DNA of 64,000 bases from CADEED01 sp035525785 (lineage in GTDB: Bacteria > Pseudomonadota > Gammaproteobacteria > Steroidobacterales > Steroidobacteraceae), in contig DATLDQ010000127.1 of NCBI GenBank assembly GCA_035525785.1, positions 1 through 64,000 on the forward strand. Direction: 5' to 3'. The notes beneath the pieces are model-generated. The model was given only the letters and a program-made list of their open reading frames with translations, was not told where the DNA came from and made no database searches. The translations under genes were made by a program, and so were the position numbers. Of the stretch, positions 35,866-44,114 are shown piece by piece (the stretch's first letter is position 1; the number at the start of each line of letters is the position of its first letter).

Positions 35866-37169
35866 CAGTCCTCGAGCTTGAAGGCGATCGCCACCGACGT
35901 GTAACCCTGGTCGCAGTCGCCCTTGAACGCCATGTAGGTGCCCATCTTCACGCCGGCCACGTCGAGCTCCGGGAAGCCGCTGCTCTGCTTGAGCTCCACC
36001 ACGGCGGGTTGCCCTTCCTTCTTGTCCATCCAGACGTTCACCACGACTCGTCCCTGCTCGTTGCGACGTTTGGCGCCGGGTGGATAGAAGTCCGCGACCG
36101 ATGGGACACCCGTGGTGGTCAGCTTGCACTTGCCGGCCGCGATGTTGGCCGCGAGCCCGGCGAGCGGCGTGCACGTGACGCGCAGGTCTTTCGAGTCCGC
36201 AACCTCGCCGATGCGCCCGGCGAAGAGGCGGCGCGTCGCCTTCGGCGGCAGCAGCGTCTCGCGCGCGTTGGTGATCTTCGTGCCAAGCGCGAAGTCGCGG
36301 TGATCGAGCTCGAAATTGCAGCGCAGATATTCCGCGCCCTTGTTGACCGCGTCGAAGTAGGCGGAGCGGCGCACTCCGCGGCAGTTCGCGGCGGTATTGG
36401 CCGCGCATTCGCGCAGCTCATCGAAGGCGACCAGACTTACAGTCCAGCCCTTGCCCGACGTGGCGGCCTTGAGCTTCTCCTCGCGCGGCGCGGCGGTCAG
36501 GAGCGCACGGCGGCGGCTCACGTCCGCGAGTAGTTTGTAGGCGAGATCCGTGGCGGTTCGTTCCTGCCCCGCGTCGAGCGCCTGTTCGAGCGCGGCGACG
36601 CGGCCCGGCGTAGCCGGATCGTCGTCGGCGAATTCATGCGACTCGGCGGCCACGCGCGCGTACGCGTATGCCAGCAGCGGGTCCTTCTCCGGAGCACTGG
36701 CATCCGAATAGATGTTGGTGAGATCGGCCGCGGCGCCGAACGACACGAGCGGCACCGCCTTGCGCAGCCAGTCGATGGCCACCTTGACGTCGCGCTGCGG
36801 ACAGTCGAACCGGCGATACAGGTGCCCCAGCCACGCCGGCGCTTCATTGCTGCCGAGCTTGTCCGCCTTGGTGAACCACTCGATGGCCTTGGCGCAGTTC
36901 TCGGGATTTTCCGCCACGCGTTCCAGCCACACGCGCCCGAGGATGGCTGCAGCCTTGGCCCGGCCCGCGTCGGCCTGCTTCGTCCAGCGGTCCAGCGGTG
37001 TTCCCTCGGCCGGCGATTGCAGGTCCGCGTCGTCGGCCCAGGGCAGGGCCTGGAACCCAGGGTCCACGGCTCCCGGACTCTCATCGCTGGTCGCGAAAAT
37101 GGTCTGGTCCGCCGCGAGCGCGAGACTGGTGAATACGAGGAGCAGGCTGGGAAGGAGGGGATTTTTCAC
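35865..37169 (-). CDS. Exported Sel1-repeat protein with TonB C-terminal-like domain
   Basis: A 434-residue exported protein: signal peptide (LPSLLLVFTSLALAA), then Sel1-like helical repeats at about residues 60-160 (AAAILGRVWLERVAENPENCAKAIEWFTKADKLG type), a middle region, and a final domain of about 70 residues resembling TonB C-terminal domains (GRVVVNVWMDKKEG... ELDVAGVKM). There is no N-terminal membrane anchor typical of TonB itself, so an energy-transducing role is doubtful. Terminal stop overlaps trmL. Confidence 0.75.
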   Translation of the reverse strand: MKNPLLPSLLLVFTSLALAADQTIFATSDESPGAVDPGFQALPWADDADLQSPAEGTPLDRWTKQADAGRAKAAAILGRVWLERVAENPENCAKAIEWFTKADKLGSNEAPAWLGHLYRRFDCPQRDVKVAIDWLRKAVPLVSFGAAADLTNIYSDASAPEKDPLLAYAYARVAAESHEFADDDPATPGRVAALEQALDAGQERTATDLAYKLLADVSRRRALLTAAPREEKLKAATSGKGWTVSLVAFDELRECAANTAANCRGVRRSAYFDAVNKGAEYLRCNFELDHRDFALGTKITNARETLLPPKATRRLFAGRIGEVADSKDLRVTCTPLAGLAANIAAGKCKLTTTGVPSVADFYPPGAKRRNEQGRVVVNVWMDKKEGQPAVVELKQSSGFPELDVAGVKMGTYMAFKGDCDQGYTSVAIAFKLED

Positions 37170-37226
37170 GCGGTATTTCTGGTGTGGCGCGTTGGAGCCG
37201 GGCGCGCATCGTACAATGCGCCTCCC

Positions 37227-38177
37227 ATGAACGCCGCCGTCGCTTCCGTGCCTAACCCCTTGCGAGTCAGCTTCTGCGGTATGGAGCTGAATTCCCCGAT
37301 CGTCCTGCTGTCGGGTTGCGTGGGCTTCGGCGAGGAATACACGCGCGTCGAGGGCTTTTCCAACCGCGACGTGGGCGCCATCGTGCTCAAGGGCACCACC
37401 GGCACGCCGCGCCTAGGCAACAAGCCGCACCGCGTTTACGAAACGCCGTCCGGCATGCTGAATGCCATCGGGCTGCAAAACCCCGGCGCCGATCACGTCG
37501 TCCGCAAGATCCTGCCCACGCTCGATTTCAGCGAGACGCGCTTCTTCGCGAACGTTTCGGGCTCGACGATCGAGGAGTACGCCGAGGTCACGCGCCGCTT
37601 CGATGATTCGCCCATCGATGCCATCGAGATCAACATCTCGTGTCCGAACGTGAAGGAAGGTGGCGTCGCTTTCGGCAACTATCCCGACATGTCCGCCAAG
37701 GTGGTGGAGGCCTGCCGCAAGGCCACGAGCAAACCCATCATCACGAAGCTCTCGCCGAACCAGACCGACATCCGCGAGAACGCACGCCGCTGCATCGAGG
37801 CGGGCTCGGATGGCCTGGCCGTCATCAACACCATCATGGGTATGGCCATCGACGTGAAGTCGCGGCGGCCGGTCATCGGCAACATCCAGGGCGGCCTGTC
37901 AGGCCCGGCGATCAAGCCGATTGCCCTGCTCAAGGTGCACCAGGTCTACGACGTGGCGAAGAAGCACGGCGTGCCCATCATCGGCCAGGGTGGCATCGCG
38001 ACGGCGCAGGACGCGCTCGAGTTCATGATTGCGGGCGCCACGACCGTGGGCCTGGGGACCGCGCTCTTCTACGATCCGCATCTGTGCCGCAAGATCAACG
38101 CGGGAGTGGCGGACTATCTACAGGCCAACGGGCTCGGCAGCGTGGCGGCGCTCGTTGGCTCGCTGCGTACGGACTGA
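37227..38177 (+). CDS. Class 1B dihydroorotate dehydrogenase-like enzyme
   Basis: A 316-residue FMN TIM-barrel enzyme. The catalytic-Cys loop INISCPNVKEGG near residue 137, SPNQTDI, NTIMGMAIDV, GGLSGPAIKPIAL and the FMN phosphate sites GQGGIAT and GATTVGLGTALF match class 1B PyrD, which works with a PyrK electron-transfer subunit using NAD. No pyrK lies nearby, so partner and exact reaction are open; dihydropyrimidine dehydrogenase-like use is possible. ATG at 37227, six bases after a weak AATGCG stretch. Confidence 0.85.
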   Translation: MNAAVASVPNPLRVSFCGMELNSPIVLLSGCVGFGEEYTRVEGFSNRDVGAIVLKGTTGTPRLGNKPHRVYETPSGMLNAIGLQNPGADHVVRKILPTLDFSETRFFANVSGSTIEEYAEVTRRFDDSPIDAIEINISCPNVKEGGVAFGNYPDMSAKVVEACRKATSKPIITKLSPNQTDIRENARRCIEAGSDGLAVINTIMGMAIDVKSRRPVIGNIQGGLSGPAIKPIALLKVHQVYDVAKKHGVPIIGQGGIATAQDALEFMIAGATTVGLGTALFYDPHLCRKINAGVADYLQANGLGSVAALVGSLRTD

Positions 38178-38207
38178 CGATCAGTCCGCACGCAACGAGC
38201 GATCGAA

Positions 38208-38369
38208 CTATTCCTTGCTGCCCCTGCGCGCGATCGTATAGCGCCAGACGATGAACGCGGCGGCCATCACGCCCATGACGGCGAGAACGATGTCCGACGT
38301 GTAGTCGTAGCGCGTGCCCTGGACCACGATTTCGGGATACTTGGTGGCTGTAACGACAACTTCTTGCAT
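38208..38369 (-). CDS. 53-residue membrane peptide with TonB-box-like N-terminus
   Basis: Small gene with a strong ribosome site (AGAGAGGAAAC before ATG 38369). The N-terminus MQEVVVTATKYPEIVVQG contains EVVVTA, the typical TonB box of outer-membrane receptors, yet a single transmembrane helix (DIVLAVMGVMAAAFIVW) and a basic tail (RYTIARRGSKE) follow. Topology by the positive-inside rule puts the box outside, in the periplasm. Function unknown. It converges with the dehydrogenase gene 30 bases away. Confidence 0.65.
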   Translation of the reverse strand: MQEVVVTATKYPEIVVQGTRYDYTSDIVLAVMGVMAAAFIVWRYTIARRGSKE

Positions 38370-38697
38370 GTTTCCTCTCTTCGCCGGACGACATGGAAAG
38401 AATGTCCGGAACCCTGATGGGACAAAGAATGGAACAAGCGCGGGACACTGAAAACAAAGCCGTTTCCGATTCGCGACGGCAATCACGCGCTCCTTCAGTT
38501 ATGTAACCCGCTGGGCCAATACGCGGGGAAAAAGCGGGAAAAATGCGCGCTAAGATAGCGCTAACAATCTCGCTTTCACCCCTCAAGACATTCCCTGTCC
38601 CCAGGACCGGATTCTTGTCCTTGGGAAACCGGTGGACAAGCGGGGCCGGGCCTAATCCGCCTCGTGGAAAACAGCTAAGGGTTGTTAGCTCACACGT
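38370..38697. other. 328-base gap with one inverted repeat
   Basis: Between the small membrane peptide and ntrC, both transcribed on the minus strand. The only structure I see is the inverted repeat GCGCTA-AGA-TAGCGC at 38547-38561, placed to be a terminator without T run or an operator. The run upstream of the peptide start presumably holds its promoter, but no clear -10/-35 pair is visible. Confidence 0.5.
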
Positions 38698-40143
38698 CTA
38701 CGGCAACGACTCGTCGTCAGACATGCCGAGCTCCTTGAGCTTCCGCGTGAGCGTGTTGCGGCCCCAGCCGAGCACGCGCGCGGCTTCCTGCCGGTGCCCA
38801 TGCGTGCGGTTGAGGGCCACGCGGATCAGCACGCGCTCGAATTCCGGCAGTGCCTGGTCGAGCCAGGCCACTGTGCCGTCATGCGGCTGCGACTTGGCCC
38901 AGAGCGTGAGCGCGGCGGCCCAGTCGGTCTGCGCGGCGGGCGTCACGATGTGCATTTCCGCAGGGAGGTCCTGCAGCTGTATCTCGGTGCCGGGTGCCAG
39001 CGCCGTGAGGCGGCGGCACAGATTTACGAGCTCGCGCACGTTACCCGGCCAGCGGTACGCCTGCAGGCGCTCGAGCGTGACGGGCGCCAGGGTCTTGGGA
39101 TCGGTGCCCAGCTCCGCGGCCGCCTGGCGCAGGTAATGCAGCAGCAGGTCGGGGACGTCCTCGGTGCGCGAGCGCAACGGCGGCAGCTCGATACGGATGA
39201 CGTTGAGGCGGTGGTAGAGGTCTTCACGGAAGATTCCGCGCTCGACGCGCTCTTCGAGGTTCTGGTGCGTCGCGGCGATCACGCGTACGTCCACCTTGAC
39301 GGGCGTCTGGCCGCCGACGCGATAGAACTCGCCTTCGGCAAGCACGCGCAGCAAACGCGTCTGCAGCGGCGTCGACATGTCGCCGATTTCATCGAGGAAC
39401 AGCGTGCCGCCGTTCGCCTGCTCGAAGCGCCCGCGACGCTGCGCGTCGGCACCCGTGAACGAGCCCTTCTCATGGCCGAAGAGCTCGGACTCGAGCAGCT
39501 CTGCCGGGATTGCCGAGGTGTTCAACGCCACGAACGGCTTCGCCTGGCGCGGCGAGTGCTCGTGCAGCGCACGGGCGACGAGTTCCTTGCCCGTTCCAGA
39601 TTCCCCGGTGATCAGCACCGCCACGCTCGAGCGTGACAGGCGCCCGATGGCGCGAAACACCTGCTGCATCGCGGGCGCCCTGCCGAGAAGCTCGGGGATT
39701 TCCGGCGTCTGCGTGGGCGTCTCGTCACCCTTGCGCGCGGTCTGGCCGGCGCGGCGCACGAGCTCCACGGCCTGATCGATGTCGAACGGCTTCGGGAGGT
39801 ATTCGAATGCGCCGCCTTCATAGGCGCTGACGGCGCTGGGCAGATCGGAGTGTGCGGTCATCACGATGACGGGCAGCTCGGGATGCGTGACCCGCACCTC
39901 GCGCAGCAGGTCGATGCCCGAGCTCCCCGGCATGCGGATGTCCGTGAGCAGGACGTCGGGCGCATCGGTGCGCAATGCCGTCAGCGCCGGTTCGGCGGAA
40001 TCGAAGGCGCGCGGCACCATGCCGCTGGCGCGAAGCGCGCGCTCGAGGACCCAGCGGATCGAAGCGTCGTCTTCCACGAGCCACACGCGCAGTGCCGGCT
40101 GGGTAGTTGGGGGGCTATGCATATACGTGGGGTCGACGCTCAT
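38698..40143 (-). CDS. ntrC: Nitrogen-regulation response regulator NtrC
   Basis: A 481-residue sigma-54 activator. Receiver domain with phospho-Asp in LLTDIRMP (residue about 67), AAA+ domain with Walker A GESGTGKE, the sigma-54 contact loop GSFTGA (family form GAFTGA), Walker B GGTLFLDEIGD, and a Fis-type helix-turn-helix (HRQEAARVLGWGRNTLTRKLKEL). ATG at 40143 overlaps the ntrB stop; a second ATG seven codons on is possible. A target site and sigma-54 promoter lie upstream of glnA 3.4 kb away. Confidence 0.95.
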   Translation of the reverse strand: MSVDPTYMHSPPTTQPALRVWLVEDDASIRWVLERALRASGMVPRAFDSAEPALTALRTDAPDVLLTDIRMPGSSGIDLLREVRVTHPELPVIVMTAHSDLPSAVSAYEGGAFEYLPKPFDIDQAVELVRRAGQTARKGDETPTQTPEIPELLGRAPAMQQVFRAIGRLSRSSVAVLITGESGTGKELVARALHEHSPRQAKPFVALNTSAIPAELLESELFGHEKGSFTGADAQRRGRFEQANGGTLFLDEIGDMSTPLQTRLLRVLAEGEFYRVGGQTPVKVDVRVIAATHQNLEERVERGIFREDLYHRLNVIRIELPPLRSRTEDVPDLLLHYLRQAAAELGTDPKTLAPVTLERLQAYRWPGNVRELVNLCRRLTALAPGTEIQLQDLPAEMHIVTPAAQTDWAAALTLWAKSQPHDGTVAWLDQALPEFERVLIRVALNRTHGHRQEAARVLGWGRNTLTRKLKELGMSDDESLP

Positions 40144-41231
40144 GCGTTCTCCGATAGGGGCAGCAGGATGGTGAACACCGTGCGCCCGGGCTTGCTGTCG
40201 AATTCGATGAGACCGCCGTGACGCGTCACGAGGTCCTGTGAAACCGCGAGGCCCAGGCCCGTGCCATTGGCGCGACCGGTGACCAGCGGAAAGAAGATCG
40301 TGTCGGCGATCTCGGGCGGCACTCCCGGCCCGTTGTCCTCAACCGAGACCGCCGCGGCCAGCTTGTGCCGGACGTTGGCGATGTTGACGTTCACTGCGAT
40401 GCGCGTGCGGATGACGATGCGGCCGCGCTCCCCTACGGCCAGCAGCGCATTACGCGCGACATTGAGCAGTGCCTGGATGATCTGGTTGGCGTCGACCTCC
40501 GCATTGGGCAGGGAAGGATCGTAGTCCCGCTCGACCAGCACGCCGGAGCGCGCTTCGCTGCGCAGCAGCCGGTACACGTGCTCGCAAAGCTCGTGCACGT
40601 TGATCAGCGCCTTCTGCGGCATGCGCGCCGGGCCAATCATGGAATCGACAAGCGCCGTGAGGCGATCGGCTTCGCTGATGATGACGCCCGTGTATTCGCG
40701 CAGGTGCTCGTGCAGCTCGCGTTCGAGCAGCTGCGCCGCACCGCGCAATCCACCGAGCGGATTCTTGATCTCGTGCGCGAGCTGTCGAACCATCTGGCGA
40801 CTGGAATCGAGGCGTGCCATGAGCTCGTTCTCGCGCGAGATGCGCTGGCGCTGCGTGGCATCGGAAATCTCGAGCAGCAGGTATTTGCGCTCGAACTCGC
40901 TGTCCATGGGCGTCATGGTGACGTCGATGACGCGATGCTCGCGCCCGAGGGGCCCCGTCATCACCGAGATCTCGCGCTCGGACAGCGTCTCGGCGGAATC
41001 CAGCGAGCGGCGCATCAGCGGCTCCAGCGATTCGGCCTCGAGCACCAGGGAAAGGAATGGCTTGCCGCGTGCCTGATTGACGCTGACCGCCAGGAGGTCC
41101 TGCGCGGCGACGTTCGCGTACACCACGCACAGGTCGTAATCGAGCACCACGATGCCGGTGGCCAACGCCCCGATGAGGTCGGCGGGCTCGAAGTGGGCGA
41201 TCGCGGAAGGAAGGAACCGTTCAACCGCCAT
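40140..41231 (-). CDS. ntrB: Nitrogen-regulation sensor kinase NtrB
   Basis: A 363-residue soluble histidine kinase/phosphatase acting on NtrC under PII control. PAS domain at about residues 20-110 (IGALATGIVVLDYDLCVVYANVAAQDLL type), H-box LAHEIKNPLGGLRGAAQLLE near residue 152, and the ATP-binding domain with N-box, DNGPGVPPEI and GTGLGLAVSQDLV. No membrane helix, as expected. Overlaps ntrC by four bases. Confidence 0.95.
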   Translation of the reverse strand: MAVERFLPSAIAHFEPADLIGALATGIVVLDYDLCVVYANVAAQDLLAVSVNQARGKPFLSLVLEAESLEPLMRRSLDSAETLSEREISVMTGPLGREHRVIDVTMTPMDSEFERKYLLLEISDATQRQRISRENELMARLDSSRQMVRQLAHEIKNPLGGLRGAAQLLERELHEHLREYTGVIISEADRLTALVDSMIGPARMPQKALINVHELCEHVYRLLRSEARSGVLVERDYDPSLPNAEVDANQIIQALLNVARNALLAVGERGRIVIRTRIAVNVNIANVRHKLAAAVSVEDNGPGVPPEIADTIFFPLVTGRANGTGLGLAVSQDLVTRHGGLIEFDSKPGRTVFTILLPLSENA

Positions 41232-41291
41232 GCGGGCCTCCGGAGAGTCCGCGATCTCGGCGGCCGGCCGGCCGGGCGGTAGTTAGTGGGG

Positions 41292-41822
41292 CTACCTGCG
41301 GCGGGGACGCGCCAGCGCGGGCTGCATCACGTTGAACGTGACACTGGAGCTGCAGAGCGTGCGGCCGTGGTTGTCCTTGAGCGCCACCGACGCGGTGTGC
41401 GCGCCGCGCTCCACGGGCTGCAGGATCAAGGTGGTCTGGTAGGGATCGGCGGCCTTCCCGTCCACCACCAGGTTCACCGTGTCGCCCGCGCGCAGCGCAG
41501 GCTCGAGGGAAACCGAGACCGACACGGTCTCCGGGTTCGGGATCGTCTCGTCGTTCGCCGGTGACAGCGAACAACTCGAGTACGTGAAATCGTCGATACC
41601 CTCGAGCGCGCGTTGCTCCGCGGGAAGGTCCGAACTTGAGGGGGCATGGGTGTTTTGCGGCGCGGAGTAGGTCTGCACGGGTTCCAGCTCCACCGGTTTT
41701 CCACCGGGGAGTGGCCGGTCCGAATAGGTCTTCGACCCATCCTTCTCCACACGCACGTAAGTGGTGGCCAAGGCCATGGAGGCGGCCGCGAGTGAAACCA
41801 TCAGCAACGACAGGCGCTTCAT
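41292..41822 (-). CDS. DUF4124-domain exported protein
   Basis: A 176-residue protein: signal peptide (LSLLMVSLAAASMALA), a short DUF4124 domain (TTYVRVEKDGSKTYSDRPLPGG, the typical 'W/Y.V.DGS..YSDRP' form), a Ser/Pro linker and a C-terminal Ig-like strand region. Function of DUF4124 unknown. Often next to ntrBC/glnA in related bacteria. It precedes ntrB and follows the glnA terminator. Confidence 0.8.
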   Translation of the reverse strand: MKRLSLLMVSLAAASMALATTYVRVEKDGSKTYSDRPLPGGKPVELEPVQTYSAPQNTHAPSSSDLPAEQRALEGIDDFTYSSCSLSPANDETIPNPETVSVSVSLEPALRAGDTVNLVVDGKAADPYQTTLILQPVERGAHTASVALKDNHGRTLCSSSVTFNVMQPALARPRRR

Positions 41823-41891
41823 GGTTCCGGAGCATAAGCCCTACCCCTGAACCGCACCAAAACGCGTTGCGCAACTTGCACGACGAAGAAC

Positions 41892-41936
41892 GGCGGCGGC
41901 GCCCCGCAGACGCCGCCGCCCTGTCAGAAACGACAG
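41892..41936 (-). terminator. glnA terminator hairpins
   Basis: GGCGGCGGCG (41892-41901) pairs perfectly with CGCCGCCGCC (41911-41920) with a nine-base loop; on the minus strand it is followed by GTTCTTCGT. A second small hairpin CTGTC-AGAAAC-GACAG lies at 41921-41936, just upstream in the transcript. Together they lie 80-120 bases after the glnA stop. Confidence 0.65.
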
Positions 41937-42012
41937 GGAAGTTCACGGACGACGTCGTCGGGTGTGAACCCGCTTCGCCGCCCGATGAGGCTTCCCGTGT
42001 CCGCACGCTGCC

Positions 42013-43422
42013 TCAGCAGCTGTAGTACATGTCGAGCTCGACCGGGTGGGTCGACATGCGGTAGCGCGTGACTTCCTGCATCTTGAGGCCGATGTAGGCA
42101 TCGATCACGTCGTTGGTGAACACGCCGCCGCGGGTCAGGAACTCACGGTCCTTGTCCAGGGCCTCGAGCGCCATGTCGAGCGAGTGGCAGACCTGCGGAA
42201 TCTTCTTCTCTTCTTCCGGCTCCAGGTCGTACAGATCTTTGTCGGCCGGTTCGCCCGGGTGGATCTTGTTCTGGATGCCATCGAGACCGGCCATCAGCAT
42301 GGCCGCGAACGCGAAGTACGGATTTGCCGTGGAATCGGGGAAGCGCACTTCGATGCGGCGCGCCTTCGGGTTCGACACCCACGGGATGCGGATCGAGGCG
42401 GAGCGGTTGCGCGCGGAGTACGCGAGCATCACCGGCGCTTCGAAACCCGGTACGAGCCGCTTGTAGCTGTTGGTGCCCGGGTTCGTGAACGCGTTGATGG
42501 CCTTCGCGTGCTTGATGATGCCGCCGATGTAGTACAGCGCCGTCTCGGAGAGACCGCCGTACTTGTCGCCGGCGAACAGCGCCTGGCCGGCCTTCTGCAA
42601 CGACTGGTGCACATGCATGCCAGAACCGTTGTCGCCCACGAGCGGCTTCGGCATGAACGTCGCCGTCTTGCCGTAGCTGTGAGCGACGTTCTGCTCGAAG
42701 TACTTGAGGATCTGCACTTCGTCGGCCTTATTGACCAAGCCGCCCGCACCCACACCGATCTCGCACTGCCCGCCGGTGGCCACTTCATGGTGGTGCACCT
42801 CGACCTTCATGCCCATCTCGACCAGTGCGTCGCACATGGCCGAGCGGATGTCCTGATACGCATCGACCGGCGGGACCGGGAAGTAGCCGCCCTTCACGCC
42901 CGGACGGTGGCCCATGTTGCCGTCGGGGTAGGCGGTGTTGCTGTTCCATGCGCCCTGGCCTGAATCGATGTGGTACGTCGACTCGTTCATGCCGCTGTGC
43001 CAGCGCACGCTGTCGAAGATGAAGAATTCGTTCTCGGGACCGAACAGCGCCCCGTCCGCGATGCCCGTCGACTTGATGTACGCCTCGGCGCGCTTGCCGA
43101 GCGAGCGCGGATCGCGCTCGTAGCCCTGCATGGTCGCCGGTTCGATGATGTCGCAGCGGATGTTGACCGTGGTTTGCTCGAAGAATGGATCGATGATCGC
43201 CGTCGTCGGGTCGAGCGCCAAAATCATGTCCGACTCGTTGATGCCCTTCCAACCCGCGATCGAAGAACCGTCGAACATCTTGCCGTCACGGAACAGCTCT
43301 TCGTCGACCAGGTGCGCCGGAATCGTTACGTGTTGTTCTTTGCCGCGCGTATCGGTGAAACGAAGGTCGGCGTACTTGACCTCCTTGTCCTTGATCAACT
43401 TGATTACATCTGCGGGTTTCAT
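42013..43422 (-). CDS. glnA: Type I glutamine synthetase
   Basis: A 469-residue GS I-beta. Seen are MHVHQSL, the active-site block NRSASIRIPWV, and the adenylylation Tyr in KDLYDLEPEE, so it is controlled by adenylylation. Start at 43422 (MKPADVIKLIKDKEV) is the family start; the longer frame upstream is not used, because it crosses the sigma-54 promoter. The start is preceded by AGAGGAT, which lies in a small inverted repeat (43426-43438, TAGAG-ATC-CTCTA) that could mask it. Confidence 0.97.
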   Translation of the reverse strand: MKPADVIKLIKDKEVKYADLRFTDTRGKEQHVTIPAHLVDEELFRDGKMFDGSSIAGWKGINESDMILALDPTTAIIDPFFEQTTVNIRCDIIEPATMQGYERDPRSLGKRAEAYIKSTGIADGALFGPENEFFIFDSVRWHSGMNESTYHIDSGQGAWNSNTAYPDGNMGHRPGVKGGYFPVPPVDAYQDIRSAMCDALVEMGMKVEVHHHEVATGGQCEIGVGAGGLVNKADEVQILKYFEQNVAHSYGKTATFMPKPLVGDNGSGMHVHQSLQKAGQALFAGDKYGGLSETALYYIGGIIKHAKAINAFTNPGTNSYKRLVPGFEAPVMLAYSARNRSASIRIPWVSNPKARRIEVRFPDSTANPYFAFAAMLMAGLDGIQNKIHPGEPADKDLYDLEPEEEKKIPQVCHSLDMALEALDKDREFLTRGGVFTNDVIDAYIGLKMQEVTRYRMSTHPVELDMYYSC

Positions 43423-43464
43423 TGTTAGAGATCCTCTAGGGAAGGGTTTGAGCCTCGGTCTCAA

Positions 43465-43480
43465 TGCATTCGCTGTGCCA
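43465..43480 (-). promoter_or_regulatory. Sigma-54 promoter of glnA
   Basis: Read on the minus strand the bases are TGGCACAGCGAATGCA, matching the -24/-12 consensus TGGCACGNNNNTTGCA at all but two positions, with GG and GC at the required spacing. Transcription would start about 30 bases before the glnA ATG. Confidence 0.85.
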
Positions 43481-43531
43481 GCCATAGAAGCCTTGTGAAT
43501 CAAGGGCTTATGATTGGGAGCGCTCATCGAC

Positions 43532-43548
43532 TGCACGGTATTGGTGCG
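43532..43548. promoter_or_regulatory. NtrC-binding site upstream of glnA
   Basis: TGCACGGTATTGGTGCG matches the NtrC palindrome TGCACC-N5-GGTGCA with one mismatch in each half. It lies about 80-95 bases upstream of the predicted sigma-54 start, a usual enhancer distance. Confidence 0.8.
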
Positions 43549-43683
43549 ACCGCGCGGGAGTTTGCTCTAAAAGACGTCAGAAAACTGCTCCAGCTTCGAG
43601 CTGCGCACTGGTGTGAAGCGAAAAAAAGTATCTATATGAACCCAAAGTTCTTATAGTTTATTTATGGACTACCGAGGAATCCC

Positions 43684-44091
43684 ATGAATCTCATTGCTTC
43701 CCATACGCGCAAAGCGGAACGCACCCACGGGCTCGATTCACTGGGTGGTGCTGGTTTGCGGGCATTCGCCAACATTGCCGAGGCCTGGGGTCTCACGGTG
43801 GCCGAACAGCTCCAGTTGTTAGGGATCGCTTCCCGTTCCACGTTCTTCAAATGGCGCCGCGAGACCTCGCCGCGCCTGCCGCGTGACACGCTTGAGCGGC
43901 TGTCGTACCTGCTGGGCATCTACAAGTCGCTGCAGATCCTGCTGCCGGATCCCAAGGCCGCGGACGAGTGGGTACGCCGGCCAAGCTCCGCGGGGTTGTT
44001 CGGCGGCCGTTCCGCGCTGGATCGCATGCTCTCGGGCCAGGTGGCAGACCTGTACGTCGTGCGCGAATATCTCGACGCCCAACGCGGTTAG
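43684..44091 (+). CDS. Xre/MbcA/ParS-type antitoxin
   Basis: A 135-residue antitoxin of the RES-Xre type II systems. N-terminal helix-turn-helix region (WGLTVAEQLQLLGIASRSTFFKWRR) then the DUF2384-like C-terminal domain (SYLLGIYKSLQILLPDPKAADEWV... P) that covers the toxin. The ATG at 43684 has GAGGAA ahead. An AT-rich run (43620-43672, unlike its surroundings) probably contains the promoter and autoregulatory operator. Confidence 0.88.
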   Translation: MNLIASHTRKAERTHGLDSLGGAGLRAFANIAEAWGLTVAEQLQLLGIASRSTFFKWRRETSPRLPRDTLERLSYLLGIYKSLQILLPDPKAADEWVRRPSSAGLFGGRSALDRMLSGQVADLYVVREYLDAQRG

Positions 44092-44114
44092 CGCAAGGCA
44101 AACGGATACCAGGG

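Noticed and set aside
38547..38561. GCGCTA-AGA-TAGCGC as a terminator
   Set aside because: No T run follows on either strand, and it sits between two same-direction genes where it could equally be an operator; listed only as part of the gap.
43601..43615. Second NtrC-like half-sites (TGCGCACTGGTGT) upstream of the antitoxin
   Set aside because: Half-site spacing is three bases rather than the required five to seven, so it is not a proper NtrC palindrome.
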